From contig CAILLO010000025.1 of NCBI GenBank assembly GCA_903835065.1, positions 1 through 64,000 on the forward strand: DNA of 64,000 nt, given 5' to 3'. Shown in pieces: positions 10,968 through 19,263 of the stretch. Position numbers and translations under genes: made by a program. The notes beneath the pieces are model-generated. The model saw only the letters and a program-made list of their open reading frames with translations, did no database searches and was not told where the DNA came from. The stretch comes from an uncultured Eubacteriales bacterium. Lineage in GTDB: Bacteria > Bacillota > Clostridia > Saccharofermentanales > UBA5734. The stretch's first letter is position 1, and every line of letters starts with the position of its first letter.

Positions 10968-10997
10968 ATTATAGCCCCTCGCATGGGGCACGGGCAA
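10968..10997 (-). promoter_or_regulatory. Promoter of pgk-tpi
   Basis: Minus strand: TTGCCC (10997-10992), 18 bp, perfect TATAAT (10973-10968), with a predicted start about 40 nt before the ATG. It stands out as AT-rich in the 159-bp gap upstream of pgk-tpi. I see nothing else distinct in that gap. Confidence 0.6.
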
Positions 10998-11080
10998 TAC
11001 GCGGGCCGCCGTCGAAGCGACCGGAATCCGCAGGTGTCAGAGTACGAATCTTTGTTGGAAGCGCCGCAGGCGGCCGTCGC

Positions 11081-12265
11081 TCAGCGCAGCAGGCTGCGCT
11101 TCCCGTTCTCGTGGTCGATCAGGGCCCAGGTCGATTCGATCAGGTTCGAGAAGCGCGGGTCCTTCATGGCCTCGATGCGGAAGCTCTGTCGCGGCGAGTT
11201 GATGTCCTCGCCGCTCACCTCGAACATGGAGTTCCGCGCGCACAGGGCGCGTAGGCGGTCGAGCTGGGCGGCGGAGTTGCGCGTGGGCATGTAGGTGATG
11301 GCCCGCACCCCCCGCTCCCTGAGTGTCCGGAAGAGCAGGTCGAGGTTGTCGTCCTCGAATTTCTGCGCCTTCTTGTCGCCGGTCACCGAGGCGGTCACGT
11401 CGCCGAGGTAGGCGTAGCACAGGACCGCCCCCACGCGCTTCGCGAAGGCCACGAGGTCGCCGAGCGGCGGGCACTCGTCCGTCGCGGCGATATAGACCTG
11501 CGGGAGGAAGGCGCTCTTCAGGACGTTGAGCACGTCGTAGTCGTAGAAGGGCGAAGCCGCGTCGGACAGCTGGCGGACCTGGGCGTCGGACAGGACGGTG
11601 CCGAGCGAGGCGAGCAGGTCGACGAGCGGGGCGCCGCGGCCGGCCCGGGCCATCATGGCGCGGGCGAAGGCGAGGCACAGGTGGCGCTCGGTGACGGTGC
11701 CGCCCTCGGCGGCCATCGAGAGCGGCAGGACGTCGCGGTCGAAGTCGAGGGAGATGCCGGTGCCGCACTCGGCGAGCCGGTCGTCGAGGCACTGGACCAT
11801 CCTGCGGTTGCGCGCGTTCCGGCGCTCGCGGACGGGCGCGAAGAAGCGCTGGACGTCCTCGATCCGCGCGTGCGGCACGCCGTGCATCGCCATGTAGCTG
11901 ACGCCGACCTGGTCGGGGTTGTTCGTGCGCAGCGCCTCGAAGGCGGTGCCGGCCATTGAGACGCGGGTCTCGATGCCGACGGTCGTCGGGATGCCGGCGA
12001 TACGGCCCGCCTCGATGAACTCGAAGGCGCCCGCGATGCTGTCGTGGTCGACGATGCCGGCCGTGCACAGGCCCTCGGCGCGCGCCGCATAGACGGCCGC
12101 CGTGGGCGAGTAGGGCGAGAACGAGTAGGACGTGTGGATGTGGTTGTTGATCATGCGCGGGTCGGCGGGCGGGAACTTCGCGGCGGGCAGCAGCGATTCC
12201 AGCGCCTCCAGGCGTTCGGCGCACGTCGGCGCGTTGAGGCGGTCGAGAATGGTACGGTCGATCAT
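11081..12265 (-). CDS. PHP-domain metal-dependent hydrolase, substrate unknown
   Basis: A 394-residue protein. After about 40 helical residues comes a PHP-type metal-binding start, NNHIHTSYSFSPYSP, then GIVDHDSIAG, GIETRVS and other conserved acidic/His positions of the PHP phosphoesterase fold. The C-terminus keeps VSGEDINSPRQSF. It is the last gene of the rhamnose operon, 38 bp after the short-chain dehydrogenase, with AAGGAAA before the ATG. PHP proteins are usually phosphoesterases. Here the substrate could be a sugar phosphate of the pathway, but that is inference from position. It is unlike the nucleotide-type PHP at 55988. Confidence 0.78.
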   Translation of the reverse strand: MIDRTILDRLNAPTCAERLEALESLLPAAKFPPADPRMINNHIHTSYSFSPYSPTAAVYAARAEGLCTAGIVDHDSIAGAFEFIEAGRIAGIPTTVGIETRVSMAGTAFEALRTNNPDQVGVSYMAMHGVPHARIEDVQRFFAPVRERRNARNRRMVQCLDDRLAECGTGISLDFDRDVLPLSMAAEGGTVTERHLCLAFARAMMARAGRGAPLVDLLASLGTVLSDAQVRQLSDAASPFYDYDVLNVLKSAFLPQVYIAATDECPPLGDLVAFAKRVGAVLCYAYLGDVTASVTGDKKAQKFEDDNLDLLFRTLRERGVRAITYMPTRNSAAQLDRLRALCARNSMFEVSGEDINSPRQSFRIEAMKDPRFSNLIESTWALIDHENGKRSLLR

Positions 12266-12303
12266 GGTGCGTTTTCCTTCGTTTCCTTCCGGGTCATCCC
12301 GGA

Positions 12304-13179
12304 TCAGTTGAGCATGATCTGGCCGCCCGTCACCGGGATGGCCTGACCCGTCTCGTAGGACTGCTCGACGGCGTAGAGGATCGCCTTCGCGACGTCGGAC
12401 GGGAGGCACCCGCGGCCCATCGGGACCTGGGCCTCGTAGTAGCGCCGCACGTCGTCGACCGTCGTCGCGCCGGGGACCTTGCCGGCCTTCAGGTACTGGA
12501 CGAACAGCCCGCGCTCGGGGTCGGTCCACAGGGGTCCCTCGAGGAAATTGCCGGGGCAGACGGCGTTGACCTTGATGCGGTGCGGGACGAGCTCGAGCGC
12601 GAAGCTCTGGACCAGTCCGAGGCCGCCGAACTTGCTGCCCGCATAGGCGAAGTTCATCCTGCTGCCGGCGAGGCCGGACTTGGAGTTGACCTCGACGACG
12701 TCGCCGGTCCACGCGGGGTCGGCCGAGGCCTGCGCCTTCATGATCCGCGAGACGTACTTCACGCCCGTGAAAAAGGCGGTGTAGTTGACGGAGGTCACGA
12801 ACTCGAAGTCCTTCTTCTCGAGCTCGTCGAGCGAGCCGGCCTTGAGGACGCCGGCGTTGCTGACGAACAGGTCGATGCCGCCGAAGCGCTCGACGGCGAA
12901 GCGGACCATCCCGGCGACGCTCTCCTCGTCGGTCACGTCGGTGCGGACGGCGGCGGCCCGCTCCCCGAGCTCGGCGGCGACCTTCTCCGCGAGCGGTCCG
13001 TTGAGGTCCGCGAGCACGACGCGGGCGCCCGCCGCGAGGAGCTCCTCCGCGATGCCTCTCCCGAATCCCTGCGCGGCGCCGGTCACGACCGCGACCTTGC
13101 CGCCGAGACGCCCGGCGTCCCTGCGGCGGTTCTTCACCTGCTCCGAGGCGAGTCGTTCCCAATGCGTCAGGTCGATCAT
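12304..13179 (-). CDS. Short-chain dehydrogenase, likely lactaldehyde dehydrogenase-type partner of rhamnose aldolase
   Basis: A 291-residue NAD(P)-dependent SDR. The Rossmann motif is TGAAQGFGRG. The substrate-side motif is SNAGVLKAG. The catalytic Ser-Tyr-Lys lies in EVNSKSGLAGSRMNFAYAGS with YAGSK. Sorbitol-6-phosphate dehydrogenases look similar. In many bacteria the SDR domain is fused behind a class II aldolase (RhaE-RhaW type) that splits rhamnulose-1-phosphate and oxidises L-lactaldehyde. Here both parts are present as separate genes in one operon. The ATG overlaps the rhaB stop as ATGA, implying coupled translation. The reaction is inferred from context. Confidence 0.83.
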   Translation of the reverse strand: MIDLTHWERLASEQVKNRRRDAGRLGGKVAVVTGAAQGFGRGIAEELLAAGARVVLADLNGPLAEKVAAELGERAAAVRTDVTDEESVAGMVRFAVERFGGIDLFVSNAGVLKAGSLDELEKKDFEFVTSVNYTAFFTGVKYVSRIMKAQASADPAWTGDVVEVNSKSGLAGSRMNFAYAGSKFGGLGLVQSFALELVPHRIKVNAVCPGNFLEGPLWTDPERGLFVQYLKAGKVPGATTVDDVRRYYEAQVPMGRGCLPSDVAKAILYAVEQSYETGQAIPVTGGQIMLN

Positions 13180-14660
13180 GGCTGCACCTCCCGGGACATG
13201 TACCCGAGCAACCGGCCGTAGGCGTCCTCCCAGGCCGGGGTCGGGCGGGGTCCGTATTCCTCGACGTCGAACGAGCGGCGCACGACCTCGCGCGCTTCCG
13301 CGACGCCGGACAGTTCGCCGAGCGCGACGGCCTGCATCAGGAGGTTCCCGGCGCAGGCGCCCTCGACGGGGCCGGTGACGACGAGCCGGCCGGTCGCGTC
13401 CGCGGCCATCCGGTTCAGGATCCGGTGGTGGATTCCGCCGCCCACGATATGGAGCGTGCGCAGCGGGGCGCCCTTGATGCGCTCGAGGTGCTCGACGGCC
13501 CAGCGGTACTTCAGGGCGAGGCTCTCGAAGAAGCAGCGGGCGACTTCGCCTTCGGTCTCCGGCTCGGGCTGGTTGGTCCCGCGGCAGTAGCGGCGGATTT
13601 TGGCGTTCATGTCGCCCGGCGCGAAGAATGGCGCCCAATCCGGGTCGACGATCGAGCGGAAGGGCGCGGCGGCCTCGGCGGCGGCGGCGACTTCGTCCCA
13701 GGTCATCTTCCGGGCCGCGGCGGTCCACTCGCGGCGGCACTCCTGCAGCGGCCAGAGGCCCATGATGTTCTTCAGCGGCCGGAACCCGCCCTGCACGGTG
13801 CCCTCGTTCGAGAAGTTCGACGCGCACACGTCGTCGCTCAGCGCGGGGTCGTCGGTCTCGACGCCGAACAACGACCAGGTCCCCGAGGAGCAGAAGGCGA
13901 AGTCCCCGCGTCCGGGGACCGCGGCGACGGCCGACGCCGTGTCGTGCGTGCCGACGGCGGCGAAGGGCACGGCGCCGACGCCGAGTTCGGCGGCGACCGC
14001 GGGCGTCAGCGCGCCGCGCAGTCGTCCGGCCCTGTCGATCTCCGTGAAGATCCGCTCGGGGATGCCGAGGGCGCGGATCGTCGCCCGGTCCCAGTCCTTC
14101 GCGCGCGGGTCGTAGAGGTTGGTCGTCGTGACGTTGGTGTACTCGCTGCGCTTCTCGCCGGTCAGGAGATAGCCCAGGAGGTCCGGCATCAGCAGCAGCG
14201 TCTCCGCCTCCGCGAGGGCGGGGTCGGATTCGAGGCGGCGCCGGTAGAGCTGGTAAACGGTGTTGAAGTTCATGGCGGCGATGCCGGTCCGGTCGAAGAG
14301 GATTCGCCGGGGCACGACGTCCCACGCGCGGTGCATCGCGTCATCGGTGGAGTACCGGTAGGCGCGGGGCTGGGCGAGGAGCTTCCCGGCCGCGTCGAGC
14401 AGGCCGAAATCGACGCCCCAGGTGTCGATGCCGAACGCGGCGAGGTTCGCGCCGCCCTGCCGGCGATAGGCCGCGAATCCGGACTTCAGATGCCCGAGCA
14501 GGCCGTCGGCGTCCCAGGAGAGCACGCCGTCCAGCGTGACGTTCGCATTCTCGAAGCGGTGCAGTTCTTCGAGCGTAACGCGCTCGCCGTCGAAGCGGCC
14601 GAGCACGGCGCGTCCGTTGCTGGCGCCCAGGTCGAAGGCGAGCAGATCGAGGTTCTTCAT
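13176..14660 (-). CDS. rhaB: Rhamnulokinase
   Basis: A 494-residue FGGY-family kinase that phosphorylates L-rhamnulose at O1. It begins with the ATP-site strand LLAFDLGASNGRAVLG, characteristic of RhaB, and has GIDTWGVDFGLLD and the later GTHDTASAV and GGGIHH nucleotide motifs. Length matches E. coli RhaB (about 489). The ATG at 14660 has only a weak Shine-Dalgarno sequence (AAAGCGAG region). It lies between the aldolase and SDR genes. The 139-bp gap upstream holds a short CCGGCG/CGCCGG hairpin (14734-14748) and no recognisable gene. Confidence 0.93.
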   Translation of the reverse strand: MKNLDLLAFDLGASNGRAVLGRFDGERVTLEELHRFENANVTLDGVLSWDADGLLGHLKSGFAAYRRQGGANLAAFGIDTWGVDFGLLDAAGKLLAQPRAYRYSTDDAMHRAWDVVPRRILFDRTGIAAMNFNTVYQLYRRRLESDPALAEAETLLLMPDLLGYLLTGEKRSEYTNVTTTNLYDPRAKDWDRATIRALGIPERIFTEIDRAGRLRGALTPAVAAELGVGAVPFAAVGTHDTASAVAAVPGRGDFAFCSSGTWSLFGVETDDPALSDDVCASNFSNEGTVQGGFRPLKNIMGLWPLQECRREWTAAARKMTWDEVAAAAEAAAPFRSIVDPDWAPFFAPGDMNAKIRRYCRGTNQPEPETEGEVARCFFESLALKYRWAVEHLERIKGAPLRTLHIVGGGIHHRILNRMAADATGRLVVTGPVEGACAGNLLMQAVALGELSGVAEAREVVRRSFDVEEYGPRPTPAWEDAYGRLLGYMSREVQP

Positions 14661-14799
14661 GTGCGTCTCGCTTTCCGGATCCCTGGGGTCGCGAGGCTCT
14701 CCCAGGATGCGGTCTCCATGCCCCTAGGATACGCCGGCGCGACGCCGGACGCATCCCGGATTCTAGCCGGAATATGGCGGGATCTTCCGGAATTCCCGG

Positions 14800-15897
14800 C
14801 TACGGCTTCGCTTCGCCGAGCGACTTGCGGTATTTCTCGCTCTCCCAGTTCGCGATGAACTTCCGGGCGGCCTCGCCCATCGTCGACAGTTTGAGCCCGC
14901 GCGCCTTCGCGGTCTCGGCGATGAACAGGACGCAGGTCAGCGTCTGTTCGATCGTCAGCGCGGCGGCCTGGCCGAGGCGGTAGCGCACCACCCCCGCGGA
15001 CAGGTCCGCGAGGCAGGCGCCCTCCGCGGGCCGGCCGGTGCCGGCGTCGAAGGTGCCGACGAGGAAGACCATCTGGTCCGGGTAGAGCGGCGACTCGAGA
15101 AAGAAGGCGCGGTCGTAGCGCCCGGTCTTCAGCAGCGCCTGCAGGTAGGGCGTGGCGCTTTCGAAGAGGCCGTCGCCGGCGGGCTTCAGGGCGACCTGCG
15201 GGAACGACGTGTTCGTGAGTCCGAATGCGGCGGCGATGCGCGTGTTGGCGTCCTCGTGCAGCGCGAGGCAGCGGTCCGGGTCGTCCGCGTGGACGATCAG
15301 GCCGTGGTTCTGCATCAGGAGCACGGCGGGGCGGCGGCCGGTTTCCTTCGTGACGCGCGCGAGCTCGTCGCGGATGTGGAAGGTCAGGCGCGCGCCGGGG
15401 TCGACGTAGGGGACGAAGCCCCAGGAATAGTCGGCGCCGGCGAGGGCCTTGGCGAGGACTTCCCGGCCCTCGGCCACGCAGGTCGCGAGGTTGGCGTAGA
15501 CGCTATGGCTGTGCACGACGTAGCGGTCGAGCAGCGAGTGGAAGCCGGCTTCGACGGAGGGGCGCAGCGAGGGCAGGCCCTCGATGGCGAGCGTGTGCGC
15601 CTTGACGAAGTCCGAGCCCGCCTTCTCGACGTCCTCGAATTCCGTCTCCGCGTGCGACTCGAAGAAGCCGCGCACGGCCCTGCCGTCGAGCACGGCGTAG
15701 GCGGCGTCGGGTCGGATGTCGGAGAGGCGGAAGCCGGAGGCCTTGATCGCCATCCGGCCGTCCTCGAGCTTGGCCGACGTGTTGCCGCCGCCGCCCTGCA
15801 CGTAGTCCGGGCGGTCGCCGACGGCGCGGGACACCCGGGAGAACGCCGACAGGACCGCCAGGTCCTCGAGCCGGAACGAGCCCTGCCCCGCGCTCAT
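14800..15897 (-). CDS. Class II aldolase, probable rhamnulose-1-phosphate aldolase (stand-alone RhaE-like)
   Basis: A 365-residue class II aldolase/adducin-family protein. Motifs include QGGGGNTSAK (phosphate loop), the zinc histidines in VVHSHSVYANL, and MQNHGLIVHADDPD. It resembles the N-terminal half of the bifunctional rhamnulose-phosphate aldolase/dehydrogenase rather than E. coli RhaD (about 274 residues). The expected reaction is cleavage to dihydroxyacetone phosphate and L-lactaldehyde. It overlaps rhaA by ATGA at 15894-15897 and is followed by rhaB and the SDR that would complete the split bifunctional enzyme. Confidence 0.87.
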   Translation of the reverse strand: MSAGQGSFRLEDLAVLSAFSRVSRAVGDRPDYVQGGGGNTSAKLEDGRMAIKASGFRLSDIRPDAAYAVLDGRAVRGFFESHAETEFEDVEKAGSDFVKAHTLAIEGLPSLRPSVEAGFHSLLDRYVVHSHSVYANLATCVAEGREVLAKALAGADYSWGFVPYVDPGARLTFHIRDELARVTKETGRRPAVLLMQNHGLIVHADDPDRCLALHEDANTRIAAAFGLTNTSFPQVALKPAGDGLFESATPYLQALLKTGRYDRAFFLESPLYPDQMVFLVGTFDAGTGRPAEGACLADLSAGVVRYRLGQAAALTIEQTLTCVLFIAETAKARGLKLSTMGEAARKFIANWESEKYRKSLGEAKP

Positions 15898-17147
15898 CGC
15901 TTCGACAGCACGTCGCGCTCGTAGCGCGCGATCGTGTCCATGAATTCGACGGGGACGCCCCGCGTCAGGCAGTAGTGCTCCCAGACGGCGCCCAGCGGAA
16001 GCGTGCGGCGGTCCTCCTGCAGGGCGAGACGCAGGGTGTGGTTCCCCTCCCGCTCGGCACCGCGGATCGCGGCGGACGGCGCAAGGGCGGCGGACAGCAG
16101 CGCCTTGCGGGCGTTGCGGAGGCCGATGGCCCAGGCGGCGATGCGGTCGATCGAGGCGTCGAAGTAGTCGAGGCCGATGAAGACGCGCTTCTCGAACCCG
16201 TTCCAGAGAATCTCGTCCATGATGCGCTGCAGCTCGTCGTCGAAGGTGACGACGTGGTCGCTGTCCCAGCGGACGCCGCGGCTGACGTGCAGCTGGACCT
16301 GCCCGACGAACGCGAGCGTCGCGGACAGCTTGGCGCTGACGGTCTCCGTCGGGTGGAAGTGGCCGGAATCCAGCGTGTAGACCTTGTTGCGGGTGATCGC
16401 GTAGCCGAGGGCGTATTCGTGGCTCACGACGGTGTAGCTCTCGATGCCGACGCCGAACAGCTTGCTCTCGAGGGCGCACGGGACGAGCGTCTCGTCGACG
16501 GGAGCGGCGAAGATCTCGTCGAGGGAGGCGGTCATCCGCTCGCGGTGGGCGACGGTGTCGGCACAGGTGTCCTTGTAGCCGTCCGGCATCCAGAAGTTCA
16601 CGACCGAGGGCTTGCCGGTGCGCTTCGCGAAGTCGAGGGCGATCTCGCGGCTGCGCTTGCCGTGCTCGATCCAGAAGCGTCGGACCGCCGGGTCGAAGCT
16701 CGACAGCGAGAAGTTGCCGTCCATTTTCGGGTGCGAGAAGAAGGTCGGGTTGAAGTCGAGGCCGACGCCGCGACTTGCGGCCCAGGAGGCCCAGTTCTCG
16801 AAGTCGGCGGTCGTGTAGCCGTCGCGGTCGACGTCCGGCCGCGACTTCTCGGCATAGCAGGCGTGCAGGTTCAGCTTCGTCGCACCCGGAACGAGGCCCA
16901 TCGCGGTCTCGATGTCGGCGCGGAGTTCGGCCGGCGTGCGCGCGCGGCCCGGGAAATTGCCCGTCGCGGCGATGCCGCCCGACAGCGAGTCGGCGCCGTC
17001 GAATCCGACGACGTCGTCGCCCTGCCAGCAGTGCATGGAGACGGGCACCGCGTCGGCCCGGGCGACCGCGGCGTCCACGTCGACGCCGAGCGCGGCGTAG
17101 CGTTCCTTCGCGTAGTCGTATCCTCGGAGAATGGCCTTCTCGTCCAT
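15894..17147 (-). CDS. rhaA: L-rhamnose isomerase
   Basis: A 417-residue enzyme of the E. coli RhaA type that converts L-rhamnose to L-rhamnulose. The family hallmarks are VPVSMHCWQGDDVVGFDG and GGIAATGNFPG near the N-terminus, KLNLHACYAE, and metal-binding segments around LDSGHFHPTET and WDSDHVV. It is the first gene of the leftward rhamnose operon. The ATG at 17147 has GAGGAGG upstream. No rhamnose transporter or RhaS/RhaR homologue is adjacent in the operon; the AraC gene at 18377 is the nearest regulator candidate. Confidence 0.95.
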   Translation of the reverse strand: MDEKAILRGYDYAKERYAALGVDVDAAVARADAVPVSMHCWQGDDVVGFDGADSLSGGIAATGNFPGRARTPAELRADIETAMGLVPGATKLNLHACYAEKSRPDVDRDGYTTADFENWASWAASRGVGLDFNPTFFSHPKMDGNFSLSSFDPAVRRFWIEHGKRSREIALDFAKRTGKPSVVNFWMPDGYKDTCADTVAHRERMTASLDEIFAAPVDETLVPCALESKLFGVGIESYTVVSHEYALGYAITRNKVYTLDSGHFHPTETVSAKLSATLAFVGQVQLHVSRGVRWDSDHVVTFDDELQRIMDEILWNGFEKRVFIGLDYFDASIDRIAAWAIGLRNARKALLSAALAPSAAIRGAEREGNHTLRLALQEDRRTLPLGAVWEHYCLTRGVPVEFMDTIARYERDVLSKR

Positions 17148-17189
17148 CGGAAACCTCCTCGAAGCATCCTACCCTTACCTGTCGCCCTC

Positions 17190-17218
17190 ATTGTACCTGC
17201 GGACGCCGGCCGCGTCAT
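17190..17218 (-). promoter_or_regulatory. Promoter of the rhamnose operon
   Basis: Minus strand: ATGACG (17218-17213), 17 bp, TACAAT (17195-17190), about 40 nt before the rhaA start. A short GCCA/TGGC repeat (17219-17231) adjoins the -35. The divergent sortase promoter is about 30 bp away, so one regulator could affect both. Confidence 0.55.
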
Positions 17219-17248
17219 GCCACGGGATGGCCTTCGAATCGAACTATC

Positions 17249-17276
17249 TTGCGGTACGTGCGCGAAATCGTATAAT
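17249..17276 (+). promoter_or_regulatory. Sortase promoter giving a leaderless mRNA
   Basis: TTGCGG (17249-17254), 16 bp, perfect TATAAT (17271-17276). The sortase ATG is at 17283, six bases after the -10, where transcription would normally begin. No Shine-Dalgarno sequence precedes the ATG. Confidence 0.6.
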
Positions 17277-17282
17277 CGTCCT

Positions 17283-18350
17283 ATGAAGATTCGATTCAAT
17301 TGGAAGGCCCTGGACAGGAAAGAACGCATCCGGATCGTCCTCCGGACGCTCTCCCTCGTCGTGCTCGTCATCTCTCTCGGCGCCTTCGTCGTCCTCGAGG
17401 TCCAGGCGCTGCTCGCGGACAAGGCCTACCGCGACCTGCGCAACGAGCGCCCGACGGTGCCGGTCGACTCGCTCTTCGACACGCCCGGCGTCTCCGCCAC
17501 GCCTTCTGAAGGCACGCCGGAACCCACGCTCCCCTACGCCGTGATCCATTCCACCGACGAGCTCACGACGTCGGACGGCGTCCTGCCCGAGTACATCCTG
17601 CTTTACAAGAAGAACCCCCAGCTCGCCGGCTGGATCAATTTCCCCGGCTGGACCCGCTTCCCGATCGACTACCCCGTGATGTATTCCGGCGACAATTCCT
17701 TCTATCTCCGACGCGACTTCGAGAAGAAATACTCCGGCGCCGGCTGCCTGTTCTTCGACGGTGGCAACGACCCGACGTCTCTCAGCCGCAATTTCGTGAT
17801 CTACGGGCACGCCATGCAGGCCAAGCACATGTTCGGGAACCTCGGGAACTTCCCCTCGACTCCCGCAGCCTACAAGGCGACCCGCTTCATCTACGTCGAC
17901 CTGCTCTGGGCCCGCCTCAAGTACGAGGTCTTCTCCACGTACTACATCCCGGCGACTGGCGACTACCGCAGGACTTCGTTCGCGAACGACGACGAGCTCC
18001 TCCAGTACGCTGAGACGCTCAAGTCGCGGTCGGTCTACGACTACGGCGTGACCCTCTCCCCCGGTGACCGCATCCTCACGCTGTCGACCTGCCAGAACGA
18101 GACCGAGGGCATGCGGGTCGCCGTCCACGCCCGTCTCGTCGCCATGGTCGTCTACGACAAATCGTCTCTCTCCACCGCCGACATCACCGGCGTTCCCGAA
18201 GGGGTCACGGGTGCCGCGGTCCCCACGCGCTACGTCCTTCCGACTCACGTGCCGACCAAGGCGCCCGCCTCGCCGACACCCGGCGCGACCCCCAGGGCGA
18301 CGCCCGAAGTCACCGCAGAGCCGACGCCGATGCCCGATATCGCGGCCTGA
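17283..18350 (+). CDS. srtB: Class B sortase with C-terminal Pro/Thr-rich tail
   Basis: A 355-residue membrane-anchored cysteine transpeptidase that would attach LPXTG-like proteins to the cell wall. It has a cytoplasmic basic N-terminus, one membrane helix (about residues 20-42), a Pro/Thr linker, then the sortase fold. The catalytic triad is visible: His176 in YGHAMQ, Cys270 in LTLSTCQNE and Arg278 in MRVAVHAR. The order and spacing fit SrtB. After the catalytic domain is a tail of about 50 residues rich in Pro, Thr and Ala, unusual for sortases. No sorting-signal substrate is visible nearby. Translation seems leaderless. Confidence 0.9.
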   Translation: MKIRFNWKALDRKERIRIVLRTLSLVVLVISLGAFVVLEVQALLADKAYRDLRNERPTVPVDSLFDTPGVSATPSEGTPEPTLPYAVIHSTDELTTSDGVLPEYILLYKKNPQLAGWINFPGWTRFPIDYPVMYSGDNSFYLRRDFEKKYSGAGCLFFDGGNDPTSLSRNFVIYGHAMQAKHMFGNLGNFPSTPAAYKATRFIYVDLLWARLKYEVFSTYYIPATGDYRRTSFANDDELLQYAETLKSRSVYDYGVTLSPGDRILTLSTCQNETEGMRVAVHARLVAMVVYDKSSLSTADITGVPEGVTGAAVPTRYVLPTHVPTKAPASPTPGATPRATPEVTAEPTPMPDIAA

Positions 18351-18376
18351 CGTTTTTCTGCCCCGGAGGCGATGCC

Positions 18377-19249
18377 ATGAAGCTGCAGTTCATGATCGAC
18401 ATGGACAAGGAATCGGCCTGGCAGGTCGTCACCGCGGGCGGCAGCGCGAAAGCCAATCTGCCCTACGTGCAGGAGGCCGGCGACTTTCTGGCGCACGGCA
18501 AGTACTACACGACGCGCGAGGGGCTCCCCTCCTATCTGATCAAGTACACGGTCTCGGGCGAGGGCACCCTCGACTACGGCGGGCAGAGCGTCCGTCTGCC
18601 GGCCGGCCACTTCTTCTGGATCGACTGCATGAACCCGCAGTCCTACCGTACGAGCGACCCCGCGGGGAACTGGCGCGTCCTCTGGGTCCACTTCCACGGC
18701 GCCGGCTGCGCGTATTTCCTCGAGCAGTTCCTGTCTGCGACCGGCGGGCGGAGCGACGCGGTGCTTCCGGTCGACAGCCCGGTTCCGTCCCTGCTCCAGT
18801 CCATCCTGGAACTCTACGGGAAGGGCCGCCACGGTTCCGACGCCGACCTCCGCGCGGCGGCGCTGCTGACGTCCCTCATGTCCGAATGCGTGTCGGCCGC
18901 CTCCCGCAAGTCCGACGGCGCGGCGACCGGCGCCGTGCGCGAGGCGCGGGACTACCTGCTGCTCCACTACGCGGAGCCGGTCACGCTCGACGTCCTCGCC
19001 CGCGTCCTGTCTCTCAGCAAGTACCACCTGCAGAAGCTCTTCCGGCGCCAGGTCGGCCAGACGCCCAACGAATTCCTCAACGACCTGCGCCTCAACCACG
19101 CGAAGGAGTTCCTGCGCGCCACCGACGAGCCGGTCGCGCGCATCGCGGAGGCCGTGGGGTTCGAGAACGCGAGCTACTTCATCCGCCGCTTCAAGCGCCA
19201 CGAAGGCGTCACGCCGGCCGTGTACCGGCGCCGGTGGCAGCAGGAGTAG
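18377..19249 (+). CDS. AraC-family transcriptional regulator, cupin sensor type
   Basis: A 290-residue one-component regulator. The N-terminal half resembles the cupin-like AraC ligand-binding domain, including the YTVSGEGTLDYGGQSVRLP stretch. The last 100 residues form the double helix-turn-helix domain: VTLDVLARVLSLSKYHLQKL, then ARIAEAVGFENASYFIRRFK. The ATG has CGGAGG at 18364-18369. It sits 26 bp after the sortase gene and is probably co-transcribed. Its target is unknown; the divergent rhamnose operon or the glycan genes to the right are possible. Its last codons form half of a bidirectional terminator. Confidence 0.88.
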   Translation: MKLQFMIDMDKESAWQVVTAGGSAKANLPYVQEAGDFLAHGKYYTTREGLPSYLIKYTVSGEGTLDYGGQSVRLPAGHFFWIDCMNPQSYRTSDPAGNWRVLWVHFHGAGCAYFLEQFLSATGGRSDAVLPVDSPVPSLLQSILELYGKGRHGSDADLRAAALLTSLMSECVSAASRKSDGAATGAVREARDYLLLHYAEPVTLDVLARVLSLSKYHLQKLFRRQVGQTPNEFLNDLRLNHAKEFLRATDEPVARIAEAVGFENASYFIRRFKRHEGVTPAVYRRRWQQE

Positions 19250-19263
19250 CCCGCTACTCCTGC
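19240..19263. terminator. Bidirectional terminator made of two stop regions
   Basis: GCAGGAGTAG, loop CCCG, CTACTCCTGC: a perfect 10-bp stem. The arms are the final codons of the convergent araC and HIRAN genes, both ending CAG GAG TAG, so coding sequence doubles as terminator. The loop is the same CCCG as in the convergent terminator at 55952. Confidence 0.6.
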
